Source: Cupriavidus gilardii (GTDB taxonomy: Bacteria > Pseudomonadota > Gammaproteobacteria > Burkholderiales > Burkholderiaceae). Taken from it: a DNA stretch of 50,485 bases. This document shows positions 24,493 to 31,419 of this stretch, piece by piece. Under the pieces are notes generated by a model. It was not told where the DNA came from. It was given only the letters and a program-made list of their open reading frames with translations, and searched no databases. The stretch is from assembly GCF_008801915.1 (NCBI RefSeq), contig NZ_VZOV01000028.1, positions 1 to 50,485 of the forward strand, in the 5' to 3' direction. Position 1 is the first letter of the stretch; every line of letters begins with the position of its first letter. The translations under genes and the position numbers were made by a program.

Positions 24493-25056
24493 ATGACCCT
24501 GCCCCAGAACGATGACGAGAACCTGTGGATCTCGTGGGACGAATACCACCGGCTGATTGCCCGCCTGGCACTGAACGTGCACGAGTCGGGCTGGCGTTTC
24601 GACAAGATCCTGTGCCTGGCGCGCGGCGGCCTGCGCGTCGGCGACCAGATGTCGCGAATCTTCGACGTGCCGCTGGCGATCCTCGCCACCAGCAGCTACC
24701 GGGAGGCGGCCGGCACGGTGCAGGGCGATCTCGATATCGCGCAGTACATCACGATGACGCGCGGCGAGCTCAGCGGCCGCATCCTGCTGGTCGACGATCT
24801 GGTCGACTCGGGCGTGACGCTGGAGCGCGTCGGCCGCCATCTGCAGGAACGCTATCCGGCGGTGACCGAGGTCCGTTCGGCGGTGCTGTGGTACAAGGCC
24901 TGTTCGAAGGTCAAGCCCGACTATCACGTCAGCTTCCTGCCGACCAATCCCTGGATCCATCAGCCGTTCGAGGAATACGACACGCTTCGTCCGCATAACC
25001 TGGCCGCCTGGCTCAAGCGCGGCAAGCGGGCGGAGGGCGAGGGCGGCCAGGGCTGA
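24493..25056 (+). CDS. Type I phosphoribosyltransferase
   Basis: 187-residue phosphoribosyltransferase-fold protein. The PRPP-binding motif ILLVDDLVDSGVTLE is at residues 97-111, and a hood segment CLARGGLRVGDQ lies near 41-52. The layout resembles hypoxanthine/xanthine-guanine salvage enzymes, which fits a position just after purA, but the exact base is not certain. The ATG at 24493 is the first plausible start after the purA terminator. The C-terminal tail is charged (KRGKRAEGEG). Confidence 0.85.
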   Translation: MTLPQNDDENLWISWDEYHRLIARLALNVHESGWRFDKILCLARGGLRVGDQMSRIFDVPLAILATSSYREAAGTVQGDLDIAQYITMTRGELSGRILLVDDLVDSGVTLERVGRHLQERYPAVTEVRSAVLWYKACSKVKPDYHVSFLPTNPWIHQPFEEYDTLRPHNLAAWLKRGKRAEGEGGQG

Positions 25057-25080
25057 TTGGCCCGCGGATTTTTCCGTCAC

Positions 25081-25113
25081 CCCGGCCTTCTCCGCTTGCG
25101 GGAGAGGGCCGGG
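25081..25113. repeat. Dispersed palindrome (CCGCTTGCGG core) at convergent gene ends
   Basis: About 15-bp arms around the core CCGCTTGCGG, with one G-T pair, lie between the convergent phosphoribosyltransferase and NAD(P)-binding genes. Similar GGGAGAGGG-type palindromes occur at 33369-33394 and 44583-44609. It may act as a bidirectional terminator. Confidence 0.7.
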
Positions 25114-25153
25114 GGAGAGGGCGGCGCACCCGCCGCTCCCTTCAATACCCTCT

Positions 25154-25774
25154 TCAATACCCCACCGTAAGCCGCTCGCGCGAATGCGCGTGCCGCTCCA
25201 GTTCGTCGACCAGCGCGACGGCGAAGTCCTCCATCGAGATCCAGCTCTTGCCGTTGGCGTCGGCCAGCAGCTCGTCCTTCCCGACGCGATAGCTGCCGGT
25301 ACGCTGGCCCGGCTCCAGCAGCGCGGACGGCGACAGGAAGACCCAGTCCAGCTCCTTCTCCGCCCGCAGTGCATTCAGGAAGTCGCGGCCGGCCAGCGCC
25401 TCGTCCTTGTAGGCCGCCGGAAATTCGGGCGTGTCGACCAGCTGCACCCCGGGTGCGACATACAGACTGCCGGCACCGCCGACCACCGCCACGCGCTTGA
25501 CGCCGGCCTGGCGGGCCAGTTGCAGCAGCGGCTCGGGTCCCGCCTGCGCGAAGCGCACCGCGCTGACCAGGGCGTCGTGACCGGCCAGGGCCGGCGCCAG
25601 CTTTGCGGTATTGGCCAGATCGGTGATATCCGCGTCCAGCCGTTTCAGGCCCGGACGATCCGCCAGCGTGCCGGCGTGGCGAGCGATCGCGGTCACGGTA
25701 TGGCCGCGCCGCAGCGCTTCGTCGGCGATGCGGCTGCCGACACGTCCGGTAGCACCCAGGATGGCGATTTGCAT
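25154..25774 (-). CDS. NAD(P)-binding SDR-like protein (YwnB family)
   Basis: Atypical short-chain dehydrogenase/NAD(P)H-binding protein of 206 residues. The N-terminal Rossmann motif is ILGATGRVGSRI, with ALVSAV and VVGGAGSL further along. There is no clear YxxxK catalytic pair, as in other YwnB/YesF-like members. The start ATG at 25774 has AAGGAG upstream. It is transcribed after the Rrf2-type regulator on the same strand and has a 27-bp palindromic operator 51-77 bases upstream of its start. This is the ywnA-ywnB arrangement known from Bacillus. A redox or electrophile-stress role is inference only. Confidence 0.82.
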   Translation of the reverse strand: MQIAILGATGRVGSRIADEALRRGHTVTAIARHAGTLADRPGLKRLDADITDLANTAKLAPALAGHDALVSAVRFAQAGPEPLLQLARQAGVKRVAVVGGAGSLYVAPGVQLVDTPEFPAAYKDEALAGRDFLNALRAEKELDWVFLSPSALLEPGQRTGSYRVGKDELLADANGKSWISMEDFAVALVDELERHAHSRERLTVGY

Positions 25775-25824
25775 GATGGAACTCCTTCACAGGTTGGCTT
25801 CGCGAGGAAGCAAAGAGAGCTTCG

Positions 25825-25851
25825 CATATGAAACTACCGTAGTTACATATG
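25825..25851. promoter_or_regulatory. Palindromic operator O1 upstream of the NAD(P)-binding gene
   Basis: A 27-base near-perfect palindrome: the outer CATATG is mirrored, and the inner AAACTAC/GTAGTTA halves match at all but one position. It lies between the Rrf2-type gene and its partner. A related site (O2, 26313-26339) precedes the regulator gene. Both are the probable binding sites of that regulator. Confidence 0.75.
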
Positions 25852-25864
25852 CGGACAAAAAAAA

Positions 25865-26299
25865 TCAGCGCCGCCGCGCGCGCGCCGATCGCTGGACCTC
25901 GGCCAGCATGCCGGCGATTGTCGTCTGCGCCAGGTTTTCCTCCATCGCGGCCTGCGCCCGGTCGGTGATGCGGATCAGCGCGCCGGTGATCTCGCGCCCG
26001 ACCATGCAGGCCGGATTCGGTGCGCCGGCATGCCGCCCGATCACGCTGTCCGACTCCACCGCGCGGAACACATCGCGCAGCGTGATCGTGTTCGCGGCCC
26101 GTGCCAGCGAGGCGCCGCCCGCGGCGCCCATCGCGGTGCAGACCAGTCCCGCCTGCGCCAGCACGCCGATCAGCCGGCGGATCAGCGCGGGATTGGTGCC
26201 GACGCTGCCGGCGATCAGCGAGGAAGGCAGCGGCTCGTCGGCGCTGGCGAGCAGCGTCAGGATATGAACGGCAACGGCGAATCGGCTGCTGGTGGACAT
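25865..26299 (-). CDS. Rrf2-family transcriptional regulator (YwnA-like)
   Basis: 144-residue winged-helix regulator. The Rrf2 N terminus is clear (SRFAVAVHILTLLASADEP), followed by the recognition-helix region GTNPALIRRLIGVLAQAGLV and a dimerisation helix (DRAQAAMEENLAQTTI). It has only isolated cysteines (C54, C98), not the three-cysteine cluster of IscR/NsrR, so it is probably not an Fe-S sensor of that type. The start at 26299 is set by homology; longer frames read through the operator. Operator O2 lies 14-40 bases upstream, which suggests autoregulation. Confidence 0.85.
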   Translation of the reverse strand: MSTSSRFAVAVHILTLLASADEPLPSSLIAGSVGTNPALIRRLIGVLAQAGLVCTAMGAAGGASLARAANTITLRDVFRAVESDSVIGRHAGAPNPACMVGREITGALIRITDRAQAAMEENLAQTTIAGMLAEVQRSARARRR

Positions 26300-26312
26300 G
26301 GCGGAAAACGAA

Positions 26313-26339
26313 TAAGTGAAACCATCGTAGTTACATATA
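26313..26339. promoter_or_regulatory. Operator O2 upstream of the Rrf2-type gene
   Basis: Shares 19 of 22 aligned bases with O1 (GAAACYAYCGTAGTTACATAT), though its left half is more diverged. It lies 14-40 bases upstream of the regulator start. Confidence 0.65.
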
Positions 26340-26750
26340 GCCAAACTGTCAACCGCGGCGGAAAACGATGGAGGGAAGGGTGCCGGGCGATCGGAGGGCG
26401 ATCGGCGGGCAAGCGGCCGGCAAGCGATGCAGACACGAACTCGACAGAATGCCGGAAGCGCCACTGAAGCTGATACACTGCGCGTTGATGCCGAGGCGCG
26501 GCGATGACGGTCGTGCCTGACGCAAGGGGCGGCGCAGCCGCGCATCGGTGATACCGATTGCAGGCGCGCCGCAAGCAGTGAAAGATGGTCGTCGGCCGCG
26601 CACGGTCGGCACATGGTCGGAATTCGTCGGGACGCGATCCCGGGGATCCGGGGCAACCGGCGCTCGCGGCGCCGAACTGGAGCGCCAATGGCCCGATCAA
26701 AGCAGAACGCGCAAGCGATCCGGATGGAAACGCAGATGCACGCGGGAAAG

Positions 26751-26788
26751 AAAAAACCCGCAGCGCCGGAAAGCGATGCGGGTTTTTT
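26751..26788 (-). terminator. Intrinsic terminator of tRNA-Leu
   Basis: A perfect 12-bp stem (26751-26762 and 26777-26788) with a 14-base loop begins 4 bases after the tRNA 3' end. On the minus strand it ends in six T followed by CTTT. Confidence 0.85.
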
Positions 26789-26792
26789 GATC

Positions 26793-26879
26793 TGGTGCCC
26801 AGGAGAGGACTCGAACCTCCACAGTGTTGCCACCGCTAGGACCTGAACCTAGTGCGTCTACCAATTCCGCCACCTGGGC
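26793..26879 (-). tRNA. tRNA-Leu (anticodon CAG)
   Basis: The minus strand reads as a class II tRNA of 87 bases with an encoded CCA. It starts GCCCAGGTGGCGGAATTGGT. The anticodon arm is CTAGG-TTCAGGT-CCTAG, giving CAG, which reads the CUG codons that dominate this genome. A variable arm and a T-arm GGTTCGAGTCC follow. The acceptor stem pairs GCCCAGG with CCTGGGC, and the discriminator is A. Confidence 0.96.
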
Positions 26880-26904
26880 AGGTGTCGAAACAACCGAAGC
26901 GCTC

Positions 26905-26932
26905 ATTATAGCGACGACAATCGATTTGTCAA
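26905..26932 (-). promoter_or_regulatory. Consensus sigma-70 promoter of tRNA-Leu
   Basis: On the minus strand TTGACA (26927-26932) and TATAAT (26905-26910) are both exact consensus, with a 16-base spacer. A GC-rich discriminator (GAGCGC) follows, typical of stringently controlled stable-RNA promoters. The transcript would start about 20 bases before the tRNA. Confidence 0.9.
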
Positions 26933-26949
26933 ATCCTCTTTAGAAGAAA

Positions 26950-29598
26950 TTGAATCAGAACAACTATCCGATCCCGAGTCGGGAAGAAATCCTCGGCGTC
27001 CTGCGTACCTCCGGTTCGCCACTGTCGGCCGGCGACATCGCCAAGGCCCTCGCCGTCACGCGCAAGGAGCATGACGGCTTCCAGAAACGGCTGGCCGCGA
27101 TGGAACGCGACGGCCAGATCGAACTGAACCGCAAGGGCCGCTACGAGCTCGCGCACCAGCCCAATTTCGTGGTCGGCCGCGTGCAAGGCCACCGTGACGG
27201 CTTCGGCTTCCTGATCCGCGACGACGGCGAGGACGATATCTTCCTGCCCGAGCGCGAGCTGCAGAAGGCGATGCACAACGATCGCGCGCAGGTGCGCGTG
27301 ATCGGCTACGACCGCCGCGGCCGCCCCGAAGGGCAGATCGTCGAGATCGTCGAGCGCGCCAACCGTTTCGTGATCGGCCGCCTGCTCAGCGAGGGCGGCG
27401 TGCTGGTGGTGGCGCCCGAGGACAAGCGCATCAGCCAGGACATCCTGATCCCGCCGCGCGCGCAGGGCAAGGCCAAGGTCGGCCAGGTCGTCAGCGTCGA
27501 GATCGTCGAATATCCGGACCGCTATGTGCAGCCGGTCGGCCGCGTGGTCGAGGTGCTGGGCGAGATCGACGATCCCGGCATGGAGATCGAGATCGCGGTG
27601 CGCAAGTACGGCGTGCCGCATACGTTCTCGCCGGCCGCGCTGAGCGAGGCGGCGGCGCTGCCCGACGAGGTGCGGGAGGCCGACCTGGACCACCGCATCG
27701 ACCTGCGCGACGTGCCGCTGGTGACGATCGATGGCGAGGACGCGCGCGACTTCGACGACGCGGTCTATTGCGAGCCGGTCAAGATCGGCCGCGCCAAGGG
27801 CTGGCGCCTGATCGTCGCGATCGCCGACGTCTCGCACTATGTGCGCCCCGGCACGCCGCTGGACGCCGATGCGCTGGACCGCGCGACCTCGGTCTACTTC
27901 CCGCGCCGCGTGATTCCGATGCTGCCGGAGAAGCTGTCGAACGGCCTGTGCTCGCTGAACCCGCTGGTCGACCGCCTGTGCATGGTCTGCGACGCGGTGA
28001 TCACCGCCAAGGGCGAGCTCAAGGCCTATCAGTTCTATCCCGCCGTGATGCACTCGGCCGCGCGCCTGACCTACAACGAGGTCTGGGCGGTGCTGTCCAA
28101 CACCAAGGGTCCGGAGGCCCACAAGCGCGCCGAGCTGGTGCCGCATCTGCAGAACCTGTACGAGCTGTACCAGGTCCTGCTGAAGGCGCGCCGCGAGCGC
28201 GGGGCGATCGACTTCGACACCACCGAGACCTATATCGTCTGCAATGCGCAGGGCAAGATCGAACAGATCCTGCCGCGCACGCGCAACGACGCGCACCGGC
28301 TGATCGAGGAATGCATGCTGACCGCCAACGTCTGCGCGGCCGACTTCCTCGAGCGCTTCAAGCATCCCGCGCTGTACCGGATCCATGCCGGCCCCAGCGA
28401 GGAAAAGCTCAAGGCGCTGCGCGAGTTCCTGAGGACCTCGGGCCTGTCGCTGGGCGGCGGCGACAAGCCGCAGGCGTCCGACTACGCCGAGGTCATGGAC
28501 AAGATCAAGGCGCGTCCCGATGCGCCGATGCTGCAGACCATGCTGCTGCGCTCGATGCAGCAGGCGGTCTACAGCCCGGACAACATCGGCCACTTCGGGC
28601 TGGCCTACGAGGCCTACGCCCACTTCACCAGCCCGATCCGGCGCTATCCGGACCTGCTGGTGCACCGGGCGATCAAGGCGGTGCTGGCGCATACCAAGTA
28701 CCAGCCGGCCTTTGCCCCGGGCACCGCGCTCAATACCGCGATCTCGCCGAAGGCCCGCCGCATGCAGGCCAAGGACGAGGCCGCGCGGGCCGAGAAGATG
28801 GCCGGCCGCGCCCGCCGCAACGAAGCGGTGTGGGACGAGCTCGGGCTGCACTGCTCGGCCAACGAGCGGCGCGCCGACGAGGCCTCGCGCGATGTCGAGG
28901 CCTGGCTCAAGTGCTACTTCATGCGCGACAAGCTGGGCAACGAGTTCGCCGGCACGGTCAGCGCGGTGACCTCGTTCGGCATCTTCGTGCAGCTCGACGA
29001 GCTGTATGTCGAAGGACTGGTCCACGTGACCGAACTGGGCAGCGACTACTTCGAGTACGACGAGGCGCGCAACGAGCTGCGCGGCCAGCGCACCGGCATC
29101 CGCTACCGGCTGACCGACCGCGTGCGCGTACAGGTCTCGCGCGTCGACCTCGACGCCCGCAAGATCGACTTCAGGCTGGTGCAGGAGCCGTCGGCCAAGA
29201 GCCTGCGCGCGCGCCCGACCACCGAGCCGGCGCCGCATGTGCCCGCGGCGCATGCACTGCCGGCGCGCAAGAAGGGCCGCCAGCTGGCTGCGCTGCTGGG
29301 CGGCACCTCCAAGCCGGAGGAGTCGTTCGACGAAACGCTGGATCGCGTGTTCGAGGAGCAGCCCGTGTTCGAGGCGGTGATCACGCCGGTCAAGATCCGG
29401 CCAGAGGGCGGTGCGGCCGGCGCCACCGGCAAGCCGTCCAAGCGGGCCGCCAAGCCCAAGCCGGCCGGCGCGGTAGCCAGGACGGGCGGCAGGGCGGGCG
29501 GCAAGACCGCGGCGAAGTCGACCGCCAAGCGGGCCGGCAAGGCCGCCGGCAAGACGGCCCGCAAGACCGCGTCGAAGAAGGCCACGCGGACGCGGTAA
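26950..29598 (+). CDS. rnr: Ribonuclease R
   Basis: Processive 3'-5' exoribonuclease that degrades structured RNA and acts in rRNA quality control. An N-terminal winged-helix part (PIPSREEILGVLR) and two cold-shock domains lead to the RNB catalytic domain. That domain begins VTIDGEDARDFDDAVY at about 258 and continues to about 590, including HFTSPIRRYPDL. An S1 domain covers about 660-745 (GNEFAGTVSAVTSFGIFVQL). A long Lys/Ala-rich basic tail fills the last 80 residues. The start is a TTG at 26950: an in-frame TAG lies at 26941-26943. Length is 882 residues. Confidence 0.95.
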   Translation: MNQNNYPIPSREEILGVLRTSGSPLSAGDIAKALAVTRKEHDGFQKRLAAMERDGQIELNRKGRYELAHQPNFVVGRVQGHRDGFGFLIRDDGEDDIFLPERELQKAMHNDRAQVRVIGYDRRGRPEGQIVEIVERANRFVIGRLLSEGGVLVVAPEDKRISQDILIPPRAQGKAKVGQVVSVEIVEYPDRYVQPVGRVVEVLGEIDDPGMEIEIAVRKYGVPHTFSPAALSEAAALPDEVREADLDHRIDLRDVPLVTIDGEDARDFDDAVYCEPVKIGRAKGWRLIVAIADVSHYVRPGTPLDADALDRATSVYFPRRVIPMLPEKLSNGLCSLNPLVDRLCMVCDAVITAKGELKAYQFYPAVMHSAARLTYNEVWAVLSNTKGPEAHKRAELVPHLQNLYELYQVLLKARRERGAIDFDTTETYIVCNAQGKIEQILPRTRNDAHRLIEECMLTANVCAADFLERFKHPALYRIHAGPSEEKLKALREFLRTSGLSLGGGDKPQASDYAEVMDKIKARPDAPMLQTMLLRSMQQAVYSPDNIGHFGLAYEAYAHFTSPIRRYPDLLVHRAIKAVLAHTKYQPAFAPGTALNTAISPKARRMQAKDEAARAEKMAGRARRNEAVWDELGLHCSANERRADEASRDVEAWLKCYFMRDKLGNEFAGTVSAVTSFGIFVQLDELYVEGLVHVTELGSDYFEYDEARNELRGQRTGIRYRLTDRVRVQVSRVDLDARKIDFRLVQEPSAKSLRARPTTEPAPHVPAAHALPARKKGRQLAALLGGTSKPEESFDETLDRVFEEQPVFEAVITPVKIRPEGGAAGATGKPSKRAAKPKPAGAVARTGGRAGGKTAAKSTAKRAGKAAGKTARKTASKKATRTR

Positions 29599-29647
29599 GC
29601 CAGGGCGGGCAGCGGCAGACCGAGCGCTGCTGCCCTCTCCTCGGTCC

Positions 29648-29667
29648 CGCTCCCGCGAGCGGGAGCG
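29648..29667. repeat. GC palindrome between rnr and rlmB
   Basis: Arms CGCTCCCGC and GCGGGAGCG flank a 2-base centre in the 234-base gap. The gap has no convincing gene. The element resembles the dispersed GGGAG-type palindromes but is not at convergent ends. Confidence 0.5.
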
Positions 29668-29819
29668 CGAAGCAAAGGGGGCGCGCCGTCCGCGAGGGAG
29701 CCTGATGCGAATGCCGCGGCTTTCATCGGGTGCAACCTCGCATGGCGCCGCCGCATGCAGCCCTGCCTCCCGCTGTTGCAAGCCCGGAGACGGCGGGGGA
29801 GAGGGCGAGCCCGGGCGGG

Positions 29820-29825
29820 TACAAT
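29820..29825 (+). promoter_or_regulatory. -10 element immediately before rlmB
   Basis: TACAAT ends only 7 bases before the rlmB ATG (TACAATCCCGCCC then ATG). A transcript from it would be leaderless or nearly so. No -35 was recognised. Confidence 0.45.
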
Positions 29826-29832
29826 CCCGCCC

Positions 29833-30579
29833 ATGGCCAAACAAAAACTTCTGATCGGCTTTCACGCCGTCACCGCGCGCCTGCGCCAGGACGCGGCCGG
29901 CGTCTCCGACGTCTATATCGAGTCCGCGCGGCGCGATCGCCGCATGCAGGACTTCATCCGCCTCGCCGAGGGACTCGGCGTGCGTCTCCATCCGGTCGAT
30001 GCCGAGCGCCTGCGCGGCATGGCGGGCACCGACCGCCACCAGGGCGTGGTCGCCCGCGCCGAGGACGTGTCGCTGGCGCTCAATCTCGACGAACTGCTCG
30101 ACGGCATCGAGGGCACGCCGCTGCTGCTGGTGCTCGATGGCGTCACCGATCCGCACAATCTCGGCGCCTGCCTGCGCGTGGCCGACGGCGCCGGCGCGCA
30201 TGCGGTGATCGCGCCCAAGGACCGCAGCGTCGGCCTGAACGCGACCGTCGCCAAGGTGGCCAGCGGCGCGGCCGAGACCGTGCCCTATATCACCGTGACC
30301 AATCTGGCCCGCACGCTGCGCGAACTGCAGGAGCGCGGCATCTGGGTCGTCGGTACCGCCGATGGCGCCGAGCGCACCGTCTATGACATCGACCTGAAGG
30401 GCCCGACCGCGCTGGTGATGGGCGCCGAAGGCGAGGGCATGCGCCGCCTGACGCGCGAGACCTGCGACGAGCTGGTGTCGATCCCGATGGCCGGCGGCGT
30501 CGAAAGCCTGAACGTGTCGGTCGCCAGCGGCGTCTGCCTCTATGAAGCGGTGCGGCAGCGCCGCGCGGTGGCGCGTTGA
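29833..30579 (+). CDS. rlmB: 23S rRNA (guanosine(2251)-2'-O)-methyltransferase RlmB
   Basis: SPOUT-class (SpoU) enzyme that 2'-O-methylates G2251 in the peptidyl-transferase centre. The N-terminal L30e-like substrate-binding part begins KLLIGFHAVTARL. SpoU motif 1 is VLDGVTDPHNLGACLRVA, motif 2 is ALVMGAEGEGM and motif 3 is IPMAGGVESLNVSVASG. Length is 248 residues. The ATG at 29833 matches the family N terminus. It follows rnr, as in many bacteria. Confidence 0.94.
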   Translation: MAKQKLLIGFHAVTARLRQDAAGVSDVYIESARRDRRMQDFIRLAEGLGVRLHPVDAERLRGMAGTDRHQGVVARAEDVSLALNLDELLDGIEGTPLLLVLDGVTDPHNLGACLRVADGAGAHAVIAPKDRSVGLNATVAKVASGAAETVPYITVTNLARTLRELQERGIWVVGTADGAERTVYDIDLKGPTALVMGAEGEGMRRLTRETCDELVSIPMAGGVESLNVSVASGVCLYEAVRQRRAVAR

Positions 30580-30594
30580 GCGGACGGGCCGATC

Positions 30595-30650
30595 AAGTGG
30601 GCGCAATGAAGTTGGCGCAATGAAGTTGGCGCAATGAAGGAGGCGCGATG
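30595..30650 (+). repeat. Four tandem 14-bp repeats forming the sirtuin leader
   Basis: Units begin at 30595, 30609, 30623 and 30637. Units 2 and 3 are identical (AAGTTGGCGCAATG), unit 1 differs by one base, and unit 4 (AAGGAGGCGCGATG) supplies the ribosome-binding site and the sirtuin ATG. Units 1-3 end in ATG codons that open overlapping mini-ORFs. Confidence 0.9.
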
Positions 30651-31391
30651 CTGATCGATGCCGCCGACCTGGCCGACGCACGGCGGCGCATCGCCGCCGC
30701 CAGCGACATCCTGGTGCTGACCGGCGCCGGCATCTCGGCCGAGTCCGGCGTGCCGACCTTCCGCGATGCGCTGACGGGCCTGTGGGCCCGTTTCGATCCC
30801 GAGGAACTGGCCACCGAGGACGCCTACCGCCGCCAGCCCGGCCTGGTCTGGGACTGGTATCAGCATCGCCGCGCACTGGTTGCGGCGGCGCAGCCCAATC
30901 CCGCCCATCGTGCGATCGTCGCGCTGGCCGCGCAGAAGAACGTGACGCTGGTCACGCAGAACGTCGACGGGCTGCACCAGCGCGCGGGCAGCCCCGACGT
31001 GATCGAGCTGCACGGCAATCTGTTCGCCAACAAATGGCTGGACGGCTGCGGCCGCTGCGAGGCCGCGCCGGACGACGGCCGCAGCCCGCCGCGCTGCGTC
31101 CATTGCGGCGCGCCGATGCGGCCCGGCGTGGTGTGGTTCGGCGAGGACCTGCCGCGCGTGGCGCGCTACCGCGCCGAGCATGCGGCGCAGACCTGCGATC
31201 TGTGCCTGGTGGTCGGTACCTCGGGCATGGTCTATCCGGCGGCGGGGTTGCCGGGCCTGGCCAAGGACCATGGGGCCGGCGTGATCGTCGTCAATCCGCA
31301 GCCGTCGGCGCTGGACGCGACCGCCGACCTGGTGCTGTCCGCGCCGGCCGGGCAATGCCTGCCGATGCTGTGGGACGCGGCCGGCGACTGA
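30648..31391 (+). CDS. NAD-dependent protein deacylase (sirtuin, CobB-like)
   Basis: Removes acyl groups from lysines using NAD. The NAD-binding motif is LTGAGISAESGVPTFRD, with QNVDGLH (104-110) and catalytic H122. Zinc ligands are C134, C137, C150 and C153 (CGRC and CVHC). Y71 and R74 in WYQHRR match the YxxR pair that, in class III sirtuins such as SIRT5 and CobB, binds succinyl or malonyl lysine. Desuccinylase activity is therefore likely besides deacetylation. The ATG at 30648 has AAGGAGG 4 bases upstream, both within the fourth copy of a 14-bp repeat. Length is 247 residues. Confidence 0.93.
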   Translation: MLIDAADLADARRRIAAASDILVLTGAGISAESGVPTFRDALTGLWARFDPEELATEDAYRRQPGLVWDWYQHRRALVAAAQPNPAHRAIVALAAQKNVTLVTQNVDGLHQRAGSPDVIELHGNLFANKWLDGCGRCEAAPDDGRSPPRCVHCGAPMRPGVVWFGEDLPRVARYRAEHAAQTCDLCLVVGTSGMVYPAAGLPGLAKDHGAGVIVVNPQPSALDATADLVLSAPAGQCLPMLWDAAGD

Positions 31392-31419
31392 CGCAGGCCC
31401 GCGCCGCGTCCACCGCTCT

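Larger units (their letters stand above)
26300..26792. other. Non-coding stretch between Rrf2-type gene and tRNA-Leu
   Basis: 493 bases with operator O2 at the left and the tRNA terminator at the right. In between is a run of imperfect 11-bp repeats (GGGCGATCGGM type, 26385-26418). Short frames on both strands lack homology and ribosome-binding sites. I see no mobile-element remnant and no duplicate of the tRNA 3' end. Confidence 0.5.

Noticed and set aside
26340..26792. Integrated-element scar next to tRNA-Leu
   Set aside because: I found no duplicate of the tRNA 3' end and no integrase fragment.
26548..26839. Small frames between the Rrf2-type gene and tRNA-Leu
   Set aside because: They run into the tRNA terminator and the tRNA itself; coding is unlikely.
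30595..30650. CRISPR-like repeat
   Set aside because: The units are contiguous 14-mers with no spacers, so this is a simple tandem repeat.
26929..30876. Very long open frame on the minus strand opposite rnr and rlmB (over 1300 codons)
   Set aside because: It is antisense to well-conserved genes, has the composition expected of a high-GC shadow frame (His/Arg/Gln/Val-rich) and no recognisable domain.
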